Of a DNA stretch of 64,000 nt, positions 1 through 9,875 are shown in pieces. This DNA is from Methylobacterium sp. AMS5 (GTDB lineage Bacteria > Pseudomonadota > Alphaproteobacteria > Rhizobiales > Beijerinckiaceae). The notes under the pieces are model-generated. The model was given only the letters and a program-made list of their open reading frames with translations, did no database searches and was not told where the DNA came from. The translations under genes and the position numbers were made by a program. How positions within the stretch are numbered: position 1 is the first letter of the stretch; every line of letters starts with the position of its first letter. The stretch covers positions 4,221,501 through 4,285,500 of the forward strand of contig NZ_CP006992.1 of NCBI RefSeq assembly GCF_001542815.1, read 5' to 3'.

Positions 1-282
1 GTGATCTCGTCCTGCGGCCATGTCGGCATCGTCAACTCCGTGCGCCAGGCGCAGGAGGTCTCCGGCATCGAACGCGTCCACGCCATCGTCGGCGGGTTCC
101 ATCTCGGACCCGCGCCGAAGGACTACCTGACCCAGGTCGTGGCCGAGATCAAAAAGCTCCAGCCCGATGTCGTCGTGCCGATGCATTGCAGCGGCCTGAA
201 CTTCGCCCTCGAGGCGCAGGCGCAGATGCCGGAGAACGTGATCGTTCCGACCACCGGCAGCCGGCTCGTCTTCAGTGCGTAG
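1..282 (+). CDS. MBL-fold metallo-hydrolase, C-terminal fragment
   Basis: This is the last 93 residues of a protein that begins before the window. It contains a CGHVGIVN segment, then GGFHL and VVPMHCSG, the spacing seen in metallo-beta-lactamase-fold proteins of the dihydropteroate-synthase-like (DHPS-like) type, where these His and Cys-Gly-His positions hold metal. The substrate cannot be told from a fragment. Its stop overlaps the first codons of the SCO-like gene by 8 bases, so the two are probably cotranscribed. Confidence 0.75.
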   Translation: MISSCGHVGIVNSVRQAQEVSGIERVHAIVGGFHLGPAPKDYLTQVVAEIKKLQPDVVVPMHCSGLNFALEAQAQMPENVIVPTTGSRLVFSA

Positions 283-883
283 CCGGACATTCGCGGCCGC
301 TCTGCTCTGCGCGCTCGCCGCCGTCGTCCCCGCCTGCGGCGAGACCCCGCCCCGCCGCTCGGCCGCCGAGCTGATGGACGTGCTGATGTGGAACCGCGAG
401 CCGGTCGGCGGCCCGTTCGCGCTGATCGATCAGAAGGGCCGGCCCCGGACGGAGGCCGATTTTCGCGGCCGTCTCCTTCTGGTCTATTTCGGCTACACCG
501 CCTGCCCGGATGTCTGCCCCACGGACCTCATGGAGATCGGGCGGGCCCTCACGCTGCTGGGCGAGGCCGGCGACGCCGTCCAGCCGGTCTTCATCACGCT
601 CGACCCCGAGCACGACACGGCCGCGCTTCTGGCGGAGTACCTGCCGAACTTCCATCCGCGTCTGGTCGGCTTGACGGGCAGCGAGGCGGCGGTCCGCCGC
701 GCCGCCGACGCCTACAAGGTCTATTACGAGACGAGCCTGCGCCCCGGGGGCGGCCGCGCCGTCGAGCATTCCGCCTTCGTCTACTTGATGGATCGCTCGG
801 GCGCCTATCTCGGCTTCTTTCCGCCCGGCACCTCGGCCGAGCGGATGCTGACGATCCTGCAGCCGCATCTCGCGCCGGAATAG
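275..883 (+). CDS. SCO1/SenC-family copper chaperone (lipoprotein)
   Basis: The product (202 aa) has a thioredoxin-like fold of the SCO1/SenC/PrrC family, which delivers copper to the CuA centre of cytochrome c oxidase or acts as a periplasmic thiol reductase. The copper ligands are visible: C77 and C81 in CPDVC, and H165 in VEHSAF. The N-terminus is a lipoprotein signal with lipobox VPAC (Cys21), so it should be anchored in the periplasm. The start is a GTG that overlaps the upstream MBL gene. Length is normal for the family. Confidence 0.88.
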   Translation: MRSRTFAAALLCALAAVVPACGETPPRRSAAELMDVLMWNREPVGGPFALIDQKGRPRTEADFRGRLLLVYFGYTACPDVCPTDLMEIGRALTLLGEAGDAVQPVFITLDPEHDTAALLAEYLPNFHPRLVGLTGSEAAVRRAADAYKVYYETSLRPGGGRAVEHSAFVYLMDRSGAYLGFFPPGTSAERMLTILQPHLAPE

Positions 884-889
884 GCCGCG

Positions 890-2320
890 CTACATCTCCT
901 CCTCGAAGCGCACGGCCCGCGGGCGGCCCCCGCCCTTCCGCGGCGCGCCCGAGGCGATGCCGGCGACGAGGTCGGCGATGTGGCGCAGCGCATCCGTCGG
1001 CAGCGCCCGGTCCCCGGCCTCGCCGCGCCCTTGCGGGGTGATCGCTTTGCCAAAGCCGAGCTTCAACGCCTCCTTCAGCCGGGCCGGCGCCTGCGAGACC
1101 GGCCGCACCGCCCCCGACAGGCCGAGTTCGCCGAAATAGACCGAGTCGGAGGGCAGAGCCGCGCCCGAGAGCGACGAGACGAGCGCGGCGGCGACCGCGA
1201 GATCCGCGGCGGGCTCGGTGATGCGCAGGCCGCCGGCGACGTTGAGGTAGACGTCGTGGCCGCCGAGCCGGATGCCGCCATGGGCCTCCAGCACGGCCAG
1301 CACCATCGACAGGCGGTTGGGGTCCCAGCCGACCACGGCCCGGCGCGGCATGCCGAGCGAGGAGGGGGCGACGAGCGCCTGGATCTCGACCAGCAGCGGG
1401 CGCGTGCCCTCCATCCCGGCAAAGACGGCGGTGCCCGGCGCGGCGTGGTCGCGGCCCGCTAGGAACAGGGCGGAGGGATTGGGCACCTCGGCGAGCCCGG
1501 CATCGGTCATCTCGAACACGCCGATCTCGTCGGTCGGTCCGAAGCGGTTTTTGACCGCCCGCAGGATGCGGAAATGGTGGCCCTGGTCGCCCTCGAACGA
1601 GGCGACGGCATCGACCATGTGCTCGACCACGCGGGGGCCCGCGATCTGCCCGTCCTTGGTGACGTGGCCGACGAGGATGACGGCCGTGCCCGTGGTCTTG
1701 GCGAAGCGGATCAGGGCCTGGGCGGAGCTGCGCACCTGCGTCACGGTGCCGGGCGCCGATTCCACGGTCTCGGTCCACATGGTCTGGATCGAGTCGATGA
1801 TGACGAGCGCGGGCGGGTGGCCCTGCGACAGCGTCTCGACGATGTCCTCGACATTGGTCTGCGCCGCCAGCTCCACCGGATACTTGGTCAGCCCGAGGCG
1901 TTCGGCGCGCAGGCGCACCTGCCCCACCGCCTCCTCGCCGGAGATGTAGGCGACGCGCTCCCCGCTCCTGGCCATCGCGGCGGAGGCCTGCATCAGCAGG
2001 GTCGACTTGCCGATGCCGGGGTCGCCTCCGAGCAGGATCACCGAGCCGCGCACGAAGCCGCCGCCGGTGACGCGGTCGAGCTCGTTGATGCCCGACGGCG
2101 TGCGCGGCGCCTCCTTGGCCTCGCCGGTCAGGCCTTCCAGGGGGAAGACGCGGCCCCGTGCCCGCGAGGGCCGGGTCGCGGCCGGGCCCGATTGCGGGCC
2201 GGCCGAGGCGACCTCCTCCTGGATCGTGTTCCAGCCGTTGCAGGCCTCGCAGCGCCCGCGCCAGCGGTTGTAGACCGCCCCGCAGGACTGGCAGACGAAG
2301 GTCTGTTGGATCTTGGCCAT
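890..2320 (-). CDS. radA: DNA repair protein RadA
   Basis: The 476-aa protein is a RecA-like branch-migration ATPase that helps process recombination intermediates. It has the N-terminal four-Cys zinc finger (C10, C13, C24, C27), Walker A GGDPGIGKST (98-107), the RadA-specific KNRFG motif and a C-terminal Lon-like domain rich in glycines (GGLRITEPAADLAVAAAL). It ends 7 bases from the convergent SCO gene. It lies downstream of alr on the same strand, separated by a palindromic repeat, in the usual alphaproteobacterial order. Confidence 0.95.
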   Translation of the reverse strand: MAKIQQTFVCQSCGAVYNRWRGRCEACNGWNTIQEEVASAGPQSGPAATRPSRARGRVFPLEGLTGEAKEAPRTPSGINELDRVTGGGFVRGSVILLGGDPGIGKSTLLMQASAAMARSGERVAYISGEEAVGQVRLRAERLGLTKYPVELAAQTNVEDIVETLSQGHPPALVIIDSIQTMWTETVESAPGTVTQVRSSAQALIRFAKTTGTAVILVGHVTKDGQIAGPRVVEHMVDAVASFEGDQGHHFRILRAVKNRFGPTDEIGVFEMTDAGLAEVPNPSALFLAGRDHAAPGTAVFAGMEGTRPLLVEIQALVAPSSLGMPRRAVVGWDPNRLSMVLAVLEAHGGIRLGGHDVYLNVAGGLRITEPAADLAVAAALVSSLSGAALPSDSVYFGELGLSGAVRPVSQAPARLKEALKLGFGKAITPQGRGEAGDRALPTDALRHIADLVAGIASGAPRKGGGRPRAVRFEEEM

Positions 2321-2354
2321 GGGGAGACGGCTCAGGGCAGGGATCTGTCGAACC

Positions 2355-2491
2355 TCCCACCCAGCCCCCTCATCCTGAGATGCTGCAAAGCAGCCTCGAA
2401 GGAGGGCTCCCGCCGGCCACGCGATCCCTGGAGCCCTCCTTCGAGGGCGCCGCCTCGCGCCACCGCCTCAGGATGAGGGAAATGGGTGGGA
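2355..2491. repeat. Dispersed palindromic repeat (CCTCATCCTGAG family), copy 1
   Basis: A long imperfect inverted repeat fills the radA-alr intergenic space. The outer arms are TCCCACCCA with TGGGTGGGA, then CCCTCATCCTGAG with CTCAGGATGAGGG, and inside these CCTCGAAGGAGGGCTCC with its complement. A related copy lies at 49838-49950. Repeats with this core are common between genes in Hyphomicrobiales. Confidence 0.8.
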
Positions 2492-2499
2492 AAGATCGG

Positions 2500-3549
2500 T
2501 CACTCTACATAGTTGCGAACATAACGGGAACCCAGCCCCGTCAGGATCTCGTAGCCGATGGTGCCGGCGGCGCGGCCCACCGTGTCGATGTCGAGCCTAT
2601 CGCCGATCAGCGTGGCTTTGCCGCCGCGCCGCGCCTCGGGAGCACCGGTGACGTCGAGGATGATGAGATCCATCGAGATCAGGCCGACGATCGGGCAGGG
2701 CACGCCGCCGACCAGCGCGTAACCGTGATTGCTGGCCGAGCGGGGATAACCGTCGGCGTAGCCGAGCGAGAGCGTAGCCAGCCGGCGCGGGGCAGGGGCC
2801 TGCCAGCGGCCGTTGTAGCCGCAGGTCGCGCCGGCCTCGACGTCGCGGACCTGCAGGATCGTCGCCTCCAGCCGCACCACCGGCCGCATCGAGTTCGGCT
2901 GTCCGGGCTCCGGGTTGCCGCCGAAGAGCGCATAGCCCGGCCGCAGCAGGTCGTGGCGGGCGTCGTGCGCGAGGCAGGTGCCCGAGGAATTGGCGAGCGA
3001 AGCGCGCATCTGCGGAAAGGCCGCCCTCACACGGGCGAAATCGGCGGCTTGGCGCGCGTTGAGCGGATCGCCGGGCAATTCCGCGCTGACGAGATGGCTC
3101 ATCACGAGGTCGATGCCGGCGCGCGCGATCCGCGGATCACCGGCCAGCGCCAGAGCCTCCGCGACGGAAAGGCCGAGCCGGTTCATGCCGGTATCGACGT
3201 GGAGCGCGGCCGGCCCCGCGCCCTGCATGGCCTCGGCCCACTCGGCGAGTTCCTGCGCGTCCCCCAGGACCGGGCGCAGGCGGTGGGCGCGAAACGCCTC
3301 CGCGTGGCCCAGCGGCAGACCGTTGAGCACGTAGAGCGCGGCCTCCGGCAGGATTTTCCGCGCGGCGATGCCCTCGGAGAGGTGCGCCACGAAGAACGTC
3401 CGGCAGCCCGCCCGCCACAGGGCCGGTGCCACCGCCGAGAGGCCGCAGCCATAGGCGTCCGCCTTCACCACGGCGCCGCACTCGGCCCGCGGCGCGCACG
3501 CGCCGAGCGCCCGCCAGTTCGCCACCACGGCGGAGAGATCGACCGTCAG
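2500..3549 (-). CDS. alr: Alanine racemase (start codon uncertain)
   Basis: This PLP enzyme makes D-alanine for peptidoglycan. The PLP lysine lies in VVKADAYG, and the C-terminal domain has CGYNGRW (catalytic Tyr), SLGYADGYPR and GLISMD. The conserved N-terminal strand LTVDLSAVVANW begins at 3549, where the codon is CTG. No ATG, GTG or TTG occurs in frame between it and a TTG at 3729, which lies 139 bases inside the upstream metallophosphoesterase. The first downstream GTG (3528) would remove the conserved strand. The given boundary is therefore only where homology starts; translation may begin at CTG 3549, at ATA 3594 next to the upstream stop, or at TTG 3729. Confidence 0.85.
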   Translation of the reverse strand: MTVDLSAVVANWRALGACAPRAECGAVVKADAYGCGLSAVAPALWRAGCRTFFVAHLSEGIAARKILPEAALYVLNGLPLGHAEAFRAHRLRPVLGDAQELAEWAEAMQGAGPAALHVDTGMNRLGLSVAEALALAGDPRIARAGIDLVMSHLVSAELPGDPLNARQAADFARVRAAFPQMRASLANSSGTCLAHDARHDLLRPGYALFGGNPEPGQPNSMRPVVRLEATILQVRDVEAGATCGYNGRWQAPAPRRLATLSLGYADGYPRSASNHGYALVGGVPCPIVGLISMDLIILDVTGAPEARRGGKATLIGDRLDIDTVGRAAGTIGYEILTGLGSRYVRNYVE

Positions 3550-3590
3550 GCGGGCGCCGTGGCCGCTCGGGGGGGCGGGGTCCTGGGGCG

Positions 3591-4412
3591 CTATGACGAA
3601 CTCCTGCGGGGCGCGTCCCCGACCGGGACGATGAGCGAGGGGTCGAAAGCGGCGTTGCCGGGCCGTCCTGCCTCGACGTAGCCGCGCGGGTTGGCCAACA
3701 CCCGCGTGTTGCCGACACGATAGTCGCAACTTGCATGCACGTGGCCGTGAATCCAGAGGGCCGGGGCATGGGGGCCTTGCAGGATCGATGACAGATCGGA
3801 AGTGTCGGCGGCATCAAGGACGGCTGTCCAGGCACCCGCCGCGAGCGATCGTGGATGCGGTGCGTGGTGGGTGATCACGACGGTCGATCCCGAAAAGAAT
3901 GCGGCGAGCGCCGCCTCGATCGCCGCCCGCTGCGCGGCATGGATGCGCGCCGCCAAGCCTGGGCGGAAGGCGTTGATGCCGCCCGCGACCACCGCCTTGA
4001 TCCGGCGATGATCGTTCATGCCGGTCGTGCGGTCTTGGGCCGCGTTCATCGCATGCGCCCGCGCCTCGGGCTTCAGCGCATAGTCGGTCCAGAGCGTTGC
4101 GCCGATGAAGCGAGTGTCGCCGAACACGACACTCTCGCCCTCGGCGAGGAGATGCAGCCCGAGATCCGCCGCCACCGCCCGTGCCGCGACGATCTCGCGC
4201 TGGAGCGTCGTCCGGTAGAAGTCGTGGTTGCCTGGCACATAGAGCACGGGTTGCGGCCCCGGAAAGGTCGCCCGCAGCCAGGGTAGCACCCGCGCGGCGA
4301 GTCGCTCGCCGACATCGCCCGCAACGACAACCACATCGTGGTCCGGAGGCGGCGAGGGCTGTATCCAGGCTCCGAACTCGACATGCAGGTCCGAGAGAAC
4401 CCAAAGGCGCAT
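3591..4412 (-). CDS. Metallophosphoesterase (calcineurin-like)
   Basis: The 273-aa protein has all the calcineurin-like metal motifs: SDLHVEFG (D8, H10), AGDVGE, GNHDFYR, ITHHAPH and WIHGHVH. It is a soluble phosphoesterase of unknown substrate. It sits between dnaB and alr, which are often direct neighbours in related genomes, so it may be an insertion that altered the start region of alr. Its stop lies close to where alr translation must begin, suggesting translational coupling. Confidence 0.88.
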   Translation of the reverse strand: MRLWVLSDLHVEFGAWIQPSPPPDHDVVVVAGDVGERLAARVLPWLRATFPGPQPVLYVPGNHDFYRTTLQREIVAARAVAADLGLHLLAEGESVVFGDTRFIGATLWTDYALKPEARAHAMNAAQDRTTGMNDHRRIKAVVAGGINAFRPGLAARIHAAQRAAIEAALAAFFSGSTVVITHHAPHPRSLAAGAWTAVLDAADTSDLSSILQGPHAPALWIHGHVHASCDYRVGNTRVLANPRGYVEAGRPGNAAFDPSLIVPVGDAPRRSSS

Positions 4413-4448
4413 CGGCGAAAGTCCTCCCCGGTGGAGACGACTTTGCCG

Positions 4449-5936
<1,488 letters not shown>

Positions 5937-6260
5937 GGCGCTTGTCCGTCGCTCCGATGTCGGGCGGCTTGGCCGCCCCGTTTCATGCCCGCCGGACCTT
6001 GCCTCGGGATGGTGAAGCCTTCCTTAGCCGACCCGGCTCGGAAGGGCTGCAACACGCACGCCACGGGCCCCGAAACGCGAGACGCCCGCGGCTCCCGGGT
6101 CACGGGAATCGCGGGCGTCATGCTGGAACGAATTGGGAACAAGTCAACGCCGGAGGCCGGCGCGTCCCCGTTCTCCACCGCTTATGCGGCTCGAGTCAGA
6201 GGTTTCGAAAGGACGGGTCCTTTCGCGGGTCCAGGGCGGAGCCCTGGAGAAAACCCGGAC
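5937..6260. other. rplI-dnaB intergenic region with two hairpins
   Basis: No gene was found here. A nested hairpin lies at 6081-6119 (arms GACGCCCGCG and CGCGGGCGTC, with TCCCG and CGGGA inside). A perfect 8-bp-arm hairpin TCCAGGGC/GCCCTGGA lies at 6230-6248, 13 bases past the rplI stop. Neither has a T-run on the minus strand, so they are attenuator- or RNA-end-like structures rather than classical terminators. The dnaB promoter is probably also here. Confidence 0.5.
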
Positions 6261-6833
6261 TTAGCCGCGGTCGTCGGCGCCCTCGCCGGCATCGGCCAGG
6301 GCCTGGCCGACTTCGAGGCCGAGGTCGTCGAGGTTGAACTGCTCGCGCTCGGTCACCGACTCGCCGCGGGCCTGACGCTCGGCCTCTTCCGGCGAACGGG
6401 CGATGTTGACGGTCACCTTGACCTCGACCTCGGGGTGCAGGGTCACCGGCACGGTGTGCAGGCCGAGCGTCTTGATCGGCTGGTTGAGCACGAACTGGCC
6501 GCGCTCGACGCTGAAGCCCTCCTTGGTGACGACCTCGGCGAGGTCGCGGGTCGAGACCGAGCCGTAGAGCACGCCGGTCTCGCCGGACTGGCGGATCAGC
6601 ACGAAGCTCTGGCCGTCGAGCTTCTCGGCCACCGCCTGGGCCTCGTTGCGGCGCTCGAGGTTGCGGGCCTCGAGCTGGGCGCGCTGGGCCTCGAAATGCT
6701 TCTTGTTGTTTTCGGTGGCGCGCAGGGCCTTGCCGCGGGCGAGCAGGAAGTTGCGGGCGTAGCCGGGACGTACGTTCACGGTCTCGCCCATCTGGCCGAG
6801 CTTGGCGACGCGTTCGAGCAGGATGACTTCCAT
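6261..6833 (-). CDS. rplI: 50S ribosomal protein L9
   Basis: The 190-aa protein begins [17 protein letters not shown] and has the N-terminal RNA-binding signature [16 protein letters not shown], the long connecting helix and the C-terminal domain, which binds 23S rRNA domain V. A C-terminal acidic tail of about 40 residues ([13 protein letters not shown]...) is longer than in E. coli but usual in alphaproteobacteria. The ATG at 6833 is preceded by AAGGAGAAG, which fixes the start. It is last in rpsF-rpsR-DUF2232-rplI. Confidence 0.96.
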   Translation of the reverse strand: MEVILLERVAKLGQMGETVNVRPGYARNFLLARGKALRATENNKKHFEAQRAQLEARNLERRNEAQAVAEKLDGQSFVLIRQSGETGVLYGSVSTRDLAEVVTKEGFSVERGQFVLNQPIKTLGLHTVPVTLHPEVEVKVTVNIARSPEEAERQARGESVTEREQFNLDDLGLEVGQALADAGEGADDRG

Positions 6834-6870
6834 GGGGCTTCTCCTTGAGGTTGCTTGGAAGCGGGTGCGA

Positions 6871-7908
6871 TCAGGCGTCGCCGCGGGGTTGCGGGCGGCG
6901 CCGGTCGAGGGCGGTATCGGCAATGCCGAACAGGATCAGGGCGAGCATGGCCACGCCCTGGGTGAGGAACAGCAGCACGTAGAGGCCGGCGAGCAGGGCG
7001 AAGCGCCCCGGCCGGCCACGGCTGCGGTCGTGGAAGGCGGCGAGCCCCTGGAGGGCGAAGGCCGCGCTGAAGGCGCCGATCAGGGCGATGCCGAGCGCGC
7101 CGGGATAGCCGGGCACCATCGCCAGCGTCAGGGCGGCGGCGAAGACCAGCAGCGTGGAGCGCGGCATCATCGTGGAGGGCAGGTCGGGCCAGGGCCGGAG
7201 CAGGCGCCCCGAGATCTGCACGATGCGGGCGGCGGCCCAGAGGTAGAAGGTGAACAGGATCGTAAGACCCTGGGCGACGAACGCCGGGAAGACGAGGGTC
7301 AGAGCTTCCACGAGCTGCTCCGCCCGACCATCGAGCCTCACCTCGCCCGGTGTCCTTGATCCAGACGCCCCGTCGGGAGAAGGCTGGGACGGGCCATCCT
7401 TCGGTTCGGTCTGCTCCGGGGACGCCGCGAGCGGCGGAAGCCGACCGCGCTGGACTTGAAACTGTACGACGGCGCGGCTGAATGTCGACGACACGTGGCT
7501 GTTGAACGCGTCGTAGCTCGGCGATGTGACGGCGGCAGGGCCCACGAAGGCAAGTGCGGCCGTGCCCGCTACCCAGGCGAGCAGACGGCCGGTGGGGTAC
7601 CATTCCTGAGTGCCGTTCGCGTCCGTTCGGCCAAGCAGGGCGAGATAGGCGAGCCATCCGGCCGGCAGAGCCAGAAAGCCGGTGAAGACCAGTCCGAAAT
7701 AGGGAGAGAGAAGGAGCGCGAGTACAAGCGCGCCCGTAACGACGGCGGCAATGGCCGCGCGGTAGCTCCAGCCCAGCCCGACGATCAGGATCGGGAGCGG
7801 AACGAGCAGGGAAAGAAAAAAAGCGACAACGCTGCCCTTGAGCAGTACGCCGAACAGCAAAGCCGCCACGAGGCCGGCACCGGCGCCGACAGGAATGTCC
7901 TTGGTCAT
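6871..7908 (-). CDS. DUF2232 polytopic membrane protein
   Basis: The 345-aa protein has about eight hydrophobic segments, starting with [27 protein letters not shown], and a soluble loop of about 60 residues in the middle that is rich in Pro, Ser and Glu. It matches the DUF2232 (YybS-like) membrane family, which commonly sits between rpsR and rplI in alphaproteobacteria. Its biochemical role is unknown. It lies 38 bases upstream of rplI, so it is probably part of the ribosomal operon. Confidence 0.8.
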   Translation of the reverse strand: MTKDIPVGAGAGLVAALLFGVLLKGSVVAFFLSLLVPLPILIVGLGWSYRAAIAAVVTGALVLALLLSPYFGLVFTGFLALPAGWLAYLALLGRTDANGTQEWYPTGRLLAWVAGTAALAFVGPAAVTSPSYDAFNSHVSSTFSRAVVQFQVQRGRLPPLAASPEQTEPKDGPSQPSPDGASGSRTPGEVRLDGRAEQLVEALTLVFPAFVAQGLTILFTFYLWAAARIVQISGRLLRPWPDLPSTMMPRSTLLVFAAALTLAMVPGYPGALGIALIGAFSAAFALQGLAAFHDRSRGRPGRFALLAGLYVLLFLTQGVAMLALILFGIADTALDRRRPQPRGDA

Positions 7909-8015
7909 GAAGTCCGCTGTCCCGCTGTCCCGTGATGGGCAGGGTTAGGGGCGGGAAACGATTGCCCCAACGATCGGACGGCCCCTTTGCGGAGGGCCGC
8001 CCTCACGGTGTCGAT

Positions 8016-8036
8016 CGGCCCGCGGTAAGCGGGCCG
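8016..8036 (-). other. Hairpin between rpsR and the DUF2232 gene
   Basis: Perfect 8-bp arms CGGCCCGC/GCGGGCCG with a 5-nt loop lie 10 bases past the rpsR stop. There is no T-run, so it may stabilise the upstream mRNA or attenuate transcription between the ribosomal genes and the membrane-protein gene. Confidence 0.5.
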
Positions 8037-8045
8037 GAAGACGCT

Positions 8046-8300
8046 CTACTTGATGACGTAGGGCAGCAGGCCGAGGAAGCGCGAGCGCTTGATCGCCTGA
8101 GCGAGTTCGCGCTGCTTCTTGGCCGAGACCGCCGTGATGCGCGAGGGAACGATCTTGCCGCGCTCCGAGACGTAGCGGGAGAGCAGCTTCACGTCCTTGT
8201 AGTCGATCTTGGGAGCGTTCTCGCCCGAGAACGGGCAGCTCTTGCGACGACGGAAGAACGGACGACGGCCACCGCCGCCGCCACCAGCACCGAATGCCAT
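8046..8300 (-). CDS. rpsR: 30S ribosomal protein S18
   Basis: The 84-aa protein has the S18 core [64 protein letters not shown] (quoted here only to mark the core; key points are the Cys-Pro-Phe turn and the conserved RIT.. AKKQR.L helix). It binds the central domain of 16S rRNA together with S6. A Gly-rich N-terminus ([15 protein letters not shown]) is typical of alphaproteobacteria. It starts 3 bases after the rpsF stop, so it is translationally coupled to rpsF. Confidence 0.96.
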   Translation of the reverse strand: MAFGAGGGGGGRRPFFRRRKSCPFSGENAPKIDYKDVKLLSRYVSERGKIVPSRITAVSAKKQRELAQAIKRSRFLGLLPYVIK

Positions 8301-8302
8301 GA

Positions 8303-8758
8303 TCAGTTCTCCCCGCCGAAGTTGCGCTCGGGACGATCGCCGCGGTCGCCGCGATCACCACGGTCGCCGCCACCGAAGTCGTCGTCGCGGCGGCGCGGAC
8401 GGTCACCGCGGTCGCGGTCCTTCCGGTCGTCGCGGTCGCGCTTCTGCATCATCGCGGAAGGCTCGGCCTCCAGCTGCTCGACGCGAACGGTCATGAAGCG
8501 CAGCACGTCCTCGGAGATCTGCATCTGGCGCTCCATCTCGGCCAGGGCGGCCGGGGGGGCGGAGATGTTGAGGAGCGTGAAATGCGCCTTGCGGTTCTTC
8601 TTGATACGGTAAGCGAGGGACTTGACGCCCCAGGACTCGATCTTCTCGATCGTGCCGCCGCCCGTCTCGATGACGCCCTTGTAGGTCTCGACCATGGTCT
8701 CGACCTGCTGGGCCGTCACGTCCTGGCGCGCCAGGAAGACGTGCTCGTAGAGAGGCAT
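8303..8758 (-). CDS. rpsF: 30S ribosomal protein S6
   Basis: The 151-aa protein begins [20 protein letters not shown] and has the ferredoxin-like S6 fold that pairs with S18. It is about 45 residues longer than the core at the C-terminus: an Arg/Asp tail followed by repeated Gly-Asp-Arg triplets, a low-complexity extension seen in many alphaproteobacterial S6 proteins. The start at 8758 is fixed by the conserved MPLYEHV; upstream in-frame codons do not match the family. Confidence 0.96.
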   Translation of the reverse strand: MPLYEHVFLARQDVTAQQVETMVETYKGVIETGGGTIEKIESWGVKSLAYRIKKNRKAHFTLLNISAPPAALAEMERQMQISEDVLRFMTVRVEQLEAEPSAMMQKRDRDDRKDRDRGDRPRRRDDDFGGGDRGDRGDRGDRPERNFGGEN

Positions 8759-9024
8759 TCTTGGGCCTTTCCTTGCCATAAGGAAGCCCGCCCGCGCGTC
8801 GCGGGTTAGTCGGGCCGGTTCGTCTCGCATTCTCTCGGCGCCAAGCCCTTCGAGCCGTGATGATGGCCCGAGCGGTTGATCGAAGGCGGAGACACCGGAC
8901 GACGGGTTCTTTGGAAAAACCCTGTGCCGAGAGAGGTCGTCTCTTGCGGCACCGTCCGTTCAGCCCCCGGCCGGAGCGAACGCGAAGGCCGGGCCTTTAG
9001 AGGGATTCGCTCCTTATGGCAAGG
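8759..9024. other. rpsF leader/promoter region flanked by a 14-bp inverted pair
   Basis: No gene was found here. CCTTGCCATAAGGA at 8771-8784 recurs as its complement at 9011-9024, 227 bases apart. Between them, on the minus strand, lies GC-rich DNA that can fold (AGGCCCGGCC with GGCCGGGGGC around 8960-8995). This would be the 5' leader of rpsF, where some bacteria carry an S6:S18-binding element; I cannot confirm that motif by eye. Confidence 0.35.
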
Positions 9025-9320
9025 GCAGGGCGCCGACGGGCAGGTCGCAATGCAGGACTTCCTCGCGGGTGCCGAGCCGGTCGAAGAGCGCGCGCCGGGC
9101 CGTCGCCGGGATCGCCCTGAACGACGATGACCCCGGCGCCCCGGCATGGGCCTGAAGCTGCCGATCAGCGCCGTGGCGCCGCGGGTCTCGGGCTCGGCGA
9201 AGGCGCGTCCGAACACGACGTTGAGGCGCGCATCGACGGGATGTTGCCGGGGCCGAGGCGCCGGACCGTGAAGCCCGGCTCGGACCCATCCTTCGAAGAC
9301 TCGACCTTCGACGTCATGGC
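9025..9320 (-). pseudogene. Decayed gene of unknown family
   Basis: The minus strand gives a protein-like reading only when frames are joined. It starts MTSKVESSKDGSEPGFTVRR, LGPGNIP (ATG about 9317), shifts to VDARLNVVFGRAFAEPETRG and ALIGSFRPMPG, then shifts again to SSFRAIPATARRALFDRLG, TREEVLHCDLPVGALPLP and a stop. That is about 95 residues with at least two frameshifts. I do not recognise the family. It lies between a dispersed repeat (9331) and the rpsF leader, a region where sequence seems free to decay. Confidence 0.4.
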
Positions 9321-9330
9321 GGAGGTCCAA

Positions 9331-9432
9331 AGCATCGTCCTGGATCCCAGATCCAGGACGATGCTTGAGGCTCTTGTCTTCGCATCATCTTTTTTCCGAA
9401 AGCCGGCAATCACCTTTCGGAATGATGCTCTA
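9331..9432 (+). repeat. Double-hairpin repeat family R1, copy A
   Basis: The element is about 100 bp and holds two hairpins. The first has perfect 15-bp arms (AGCATCGTCCTGGAT at 9331-9345 and its complement at 9351-9365). The second, 9382-9428, pairs GCATCAT with ATGATGC and CCGAAAG with CTTTCGG. The far end supplies the TAG stop of the convergent PH-domain gene (9430-9432). Other copies lie at 51702, 54363 and 59092. Confidence 0.85.
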
Positions 9433-9804
9433 TTTCAAGGAGCCGGCGATAGCCTGCTGAATCCCCAGGATGTCGGCGCCGCGCTTGAGCGTGCGCTGGA
9501 TCGGGTCGGGCCGCCCCGAAACCCAGATCTTCAGCTCCGAATCCATGTCGAAGCTGCCCGCGGTCTCCACCGAGAACGAGGTGATCGCGCGGTAGGGCAC
9601 GGTCAGACACTCGACCTTGCGGCCGGTCATGCCCTGGCGATCGACCAGGATCAGGCGGCGGTCGGTGAAGACCATCAGGTCGCGGATCACCTTGAAGGCG
9701 ACGCGCACGCTCTCGCCCGGCGCCAGCACCCCGGCGAGCTGCCGGTCCACCTCGTCCGCGGAGAGGTCGCTGCCATGCCCGAGCAGCCCGTCGAGTAAGC
9801 CCAT
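9430..9804 (-). CDS. PH-domain protein (bPH_1-like)
   Basis: The 124-aa cytoplasmic protein has a bacterial pleckstrin-homology fold: alternating strands around FKVIRDLMVFTDRRLILVDRQ, VPYRAITSFSVETAG and ELKIWVSG, ending in a single helix (ADILGIQQAIAGSLK). This pattern, with FTDRRLILVD and YRAITSFSVE, is characteristic of the YvbH/bPH_1 family, whose role is unknown. Its stop codon lies inside repeat R1, so the original C-terminus may have been trimmed by repeat insertion. Confidence 0.8.
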   Translation of the reverse strand: MGLLDGLLGHGSDLSADEVDRQLAGVLAPGESVRVAFKVIRDLMVFTDRRLILVDRQGMTGRKVECLTVPYRAITSFSVETAGSFDMDSELKIWVSGRPDPIQRTLKRGADILGIQQAIAGSLK

Positions 9805-9875
9805 CACGCGTCTCCTGCTTCGTCTCCGGCAGGATGTGGGGACGGCCCCGCTCGCGCGCGAGGGAGGTTCTGCGC

